DNA from: Metridium senile
Taxonomy: Eukaryota; Cnidaria; Anthozoa; Actiniaria; Metridiidae
Length of the DNA stretch: 64,000 bases
Assembly: GCA_949775045.1 (NCBI GenBank)
Contig: OX459097.1
Location: 5,099,185-5,163,184 of the forward strand
Direction: 5' to 3'
Shown here: piece by piece, positions 63,697-64,000 of the stretch
Numbering within the stretch: the first letter of the stretch is position 1
Layout: every line of letters starts with the position of its first letter
Notes under the pieces: model-generated
What the model was told of the DNA's origin: nothing
The model's input: the letters and a program-made list of their open reading frames with translations, nothing else
Database searches by the model: none
Translations under genes and position numbers: made by a program

Positions 63697-64000
63697 TTGT
63701 GAAAGTTTATTGAAGAAAAGTTAAAAGTCCATGTGGAAGGACAATTTTCTCAGTCATATAAATATAATTCATTACAACAATTTATGAATTCTAGTCTATT
63801 ACCAAATGAAATGCCTGAATGGAACGATGAAGCTTCATTAGCAATAGATGAAGACGAGTTTCTTTTCTACAAATGAAGAGCATCACAGTGTCAAGAGAAG
63901 GTATATGGTACATAGGACAGTTCAATGTAATCACAATCATTTTAATCATTATCATCATGAGCTCCATAATCACCATCATTAACTCAATTATTATAAATTG

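Overview
This is animal nuclear DNA: genes split into short exons by GT-AG introns, low GC, and introns full of micro- and minisatellites and palindromic MITE-like elements. A cnidarian, probably an anthozoan, is suggested by one predicted secreted protein that ends in a cysteine motif like the minicollagen cysteine-rich domain of nematocyst capsule proteins. The many small inverted-repeat elements and tRNA-like short repeats fit this. The species cannot be named from the window.

Four protein-coding genes can be rebuilt exon by exon, and in each the exon lengths and phases add up to one open frame. (1) 433-6520, plus: the 3' part of an XPR1-type phosphate exporter (7 exons, 426 codons in view; the 5' exons lie outside). 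(2) 23208-35478, plus: a complete secreted pectin acetylesterase/Notum-family hydrolase (10 exons, 473 residues, Ser-Asp-His triad). (3) 38190-54439, plus: a secreted PA14-domain protein with an alanine-rich block and a C-terminal minicollagen-like cysteine motif (12 exons, at least 1080 residues, 5' end not found). (4) 63080-55169, minus: a medium-chain acyl-CoA dehydrogenase (14 exons, 382 residues in view; the transit-peptide exon lies outside). Genes 3 and 4 converge, with stops 730 bases apart. I see no functional link between the four genes.

About 7.3-23.2 kb is an intergenic stretch with no gene I can support. It holds palindromic elements, polypyrimidine tracts and unique AT-rich DNA. 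Most other long open frames in the window are low-complexity repeats read as codons.

The most unusual themes are these. The PA14 / alanine-rich / cysteine-motif architecture looks like an undescribed nematocyst-type component. Exon-intron boundaries have been copied into neighbouring tandem repeats again and again: two donors, two acceptors and one terminal exon, spread over all four genes. A 1.5-2.2 kb segmental duplication carries a pair of small exons of gene 3 that cannot be used in series.
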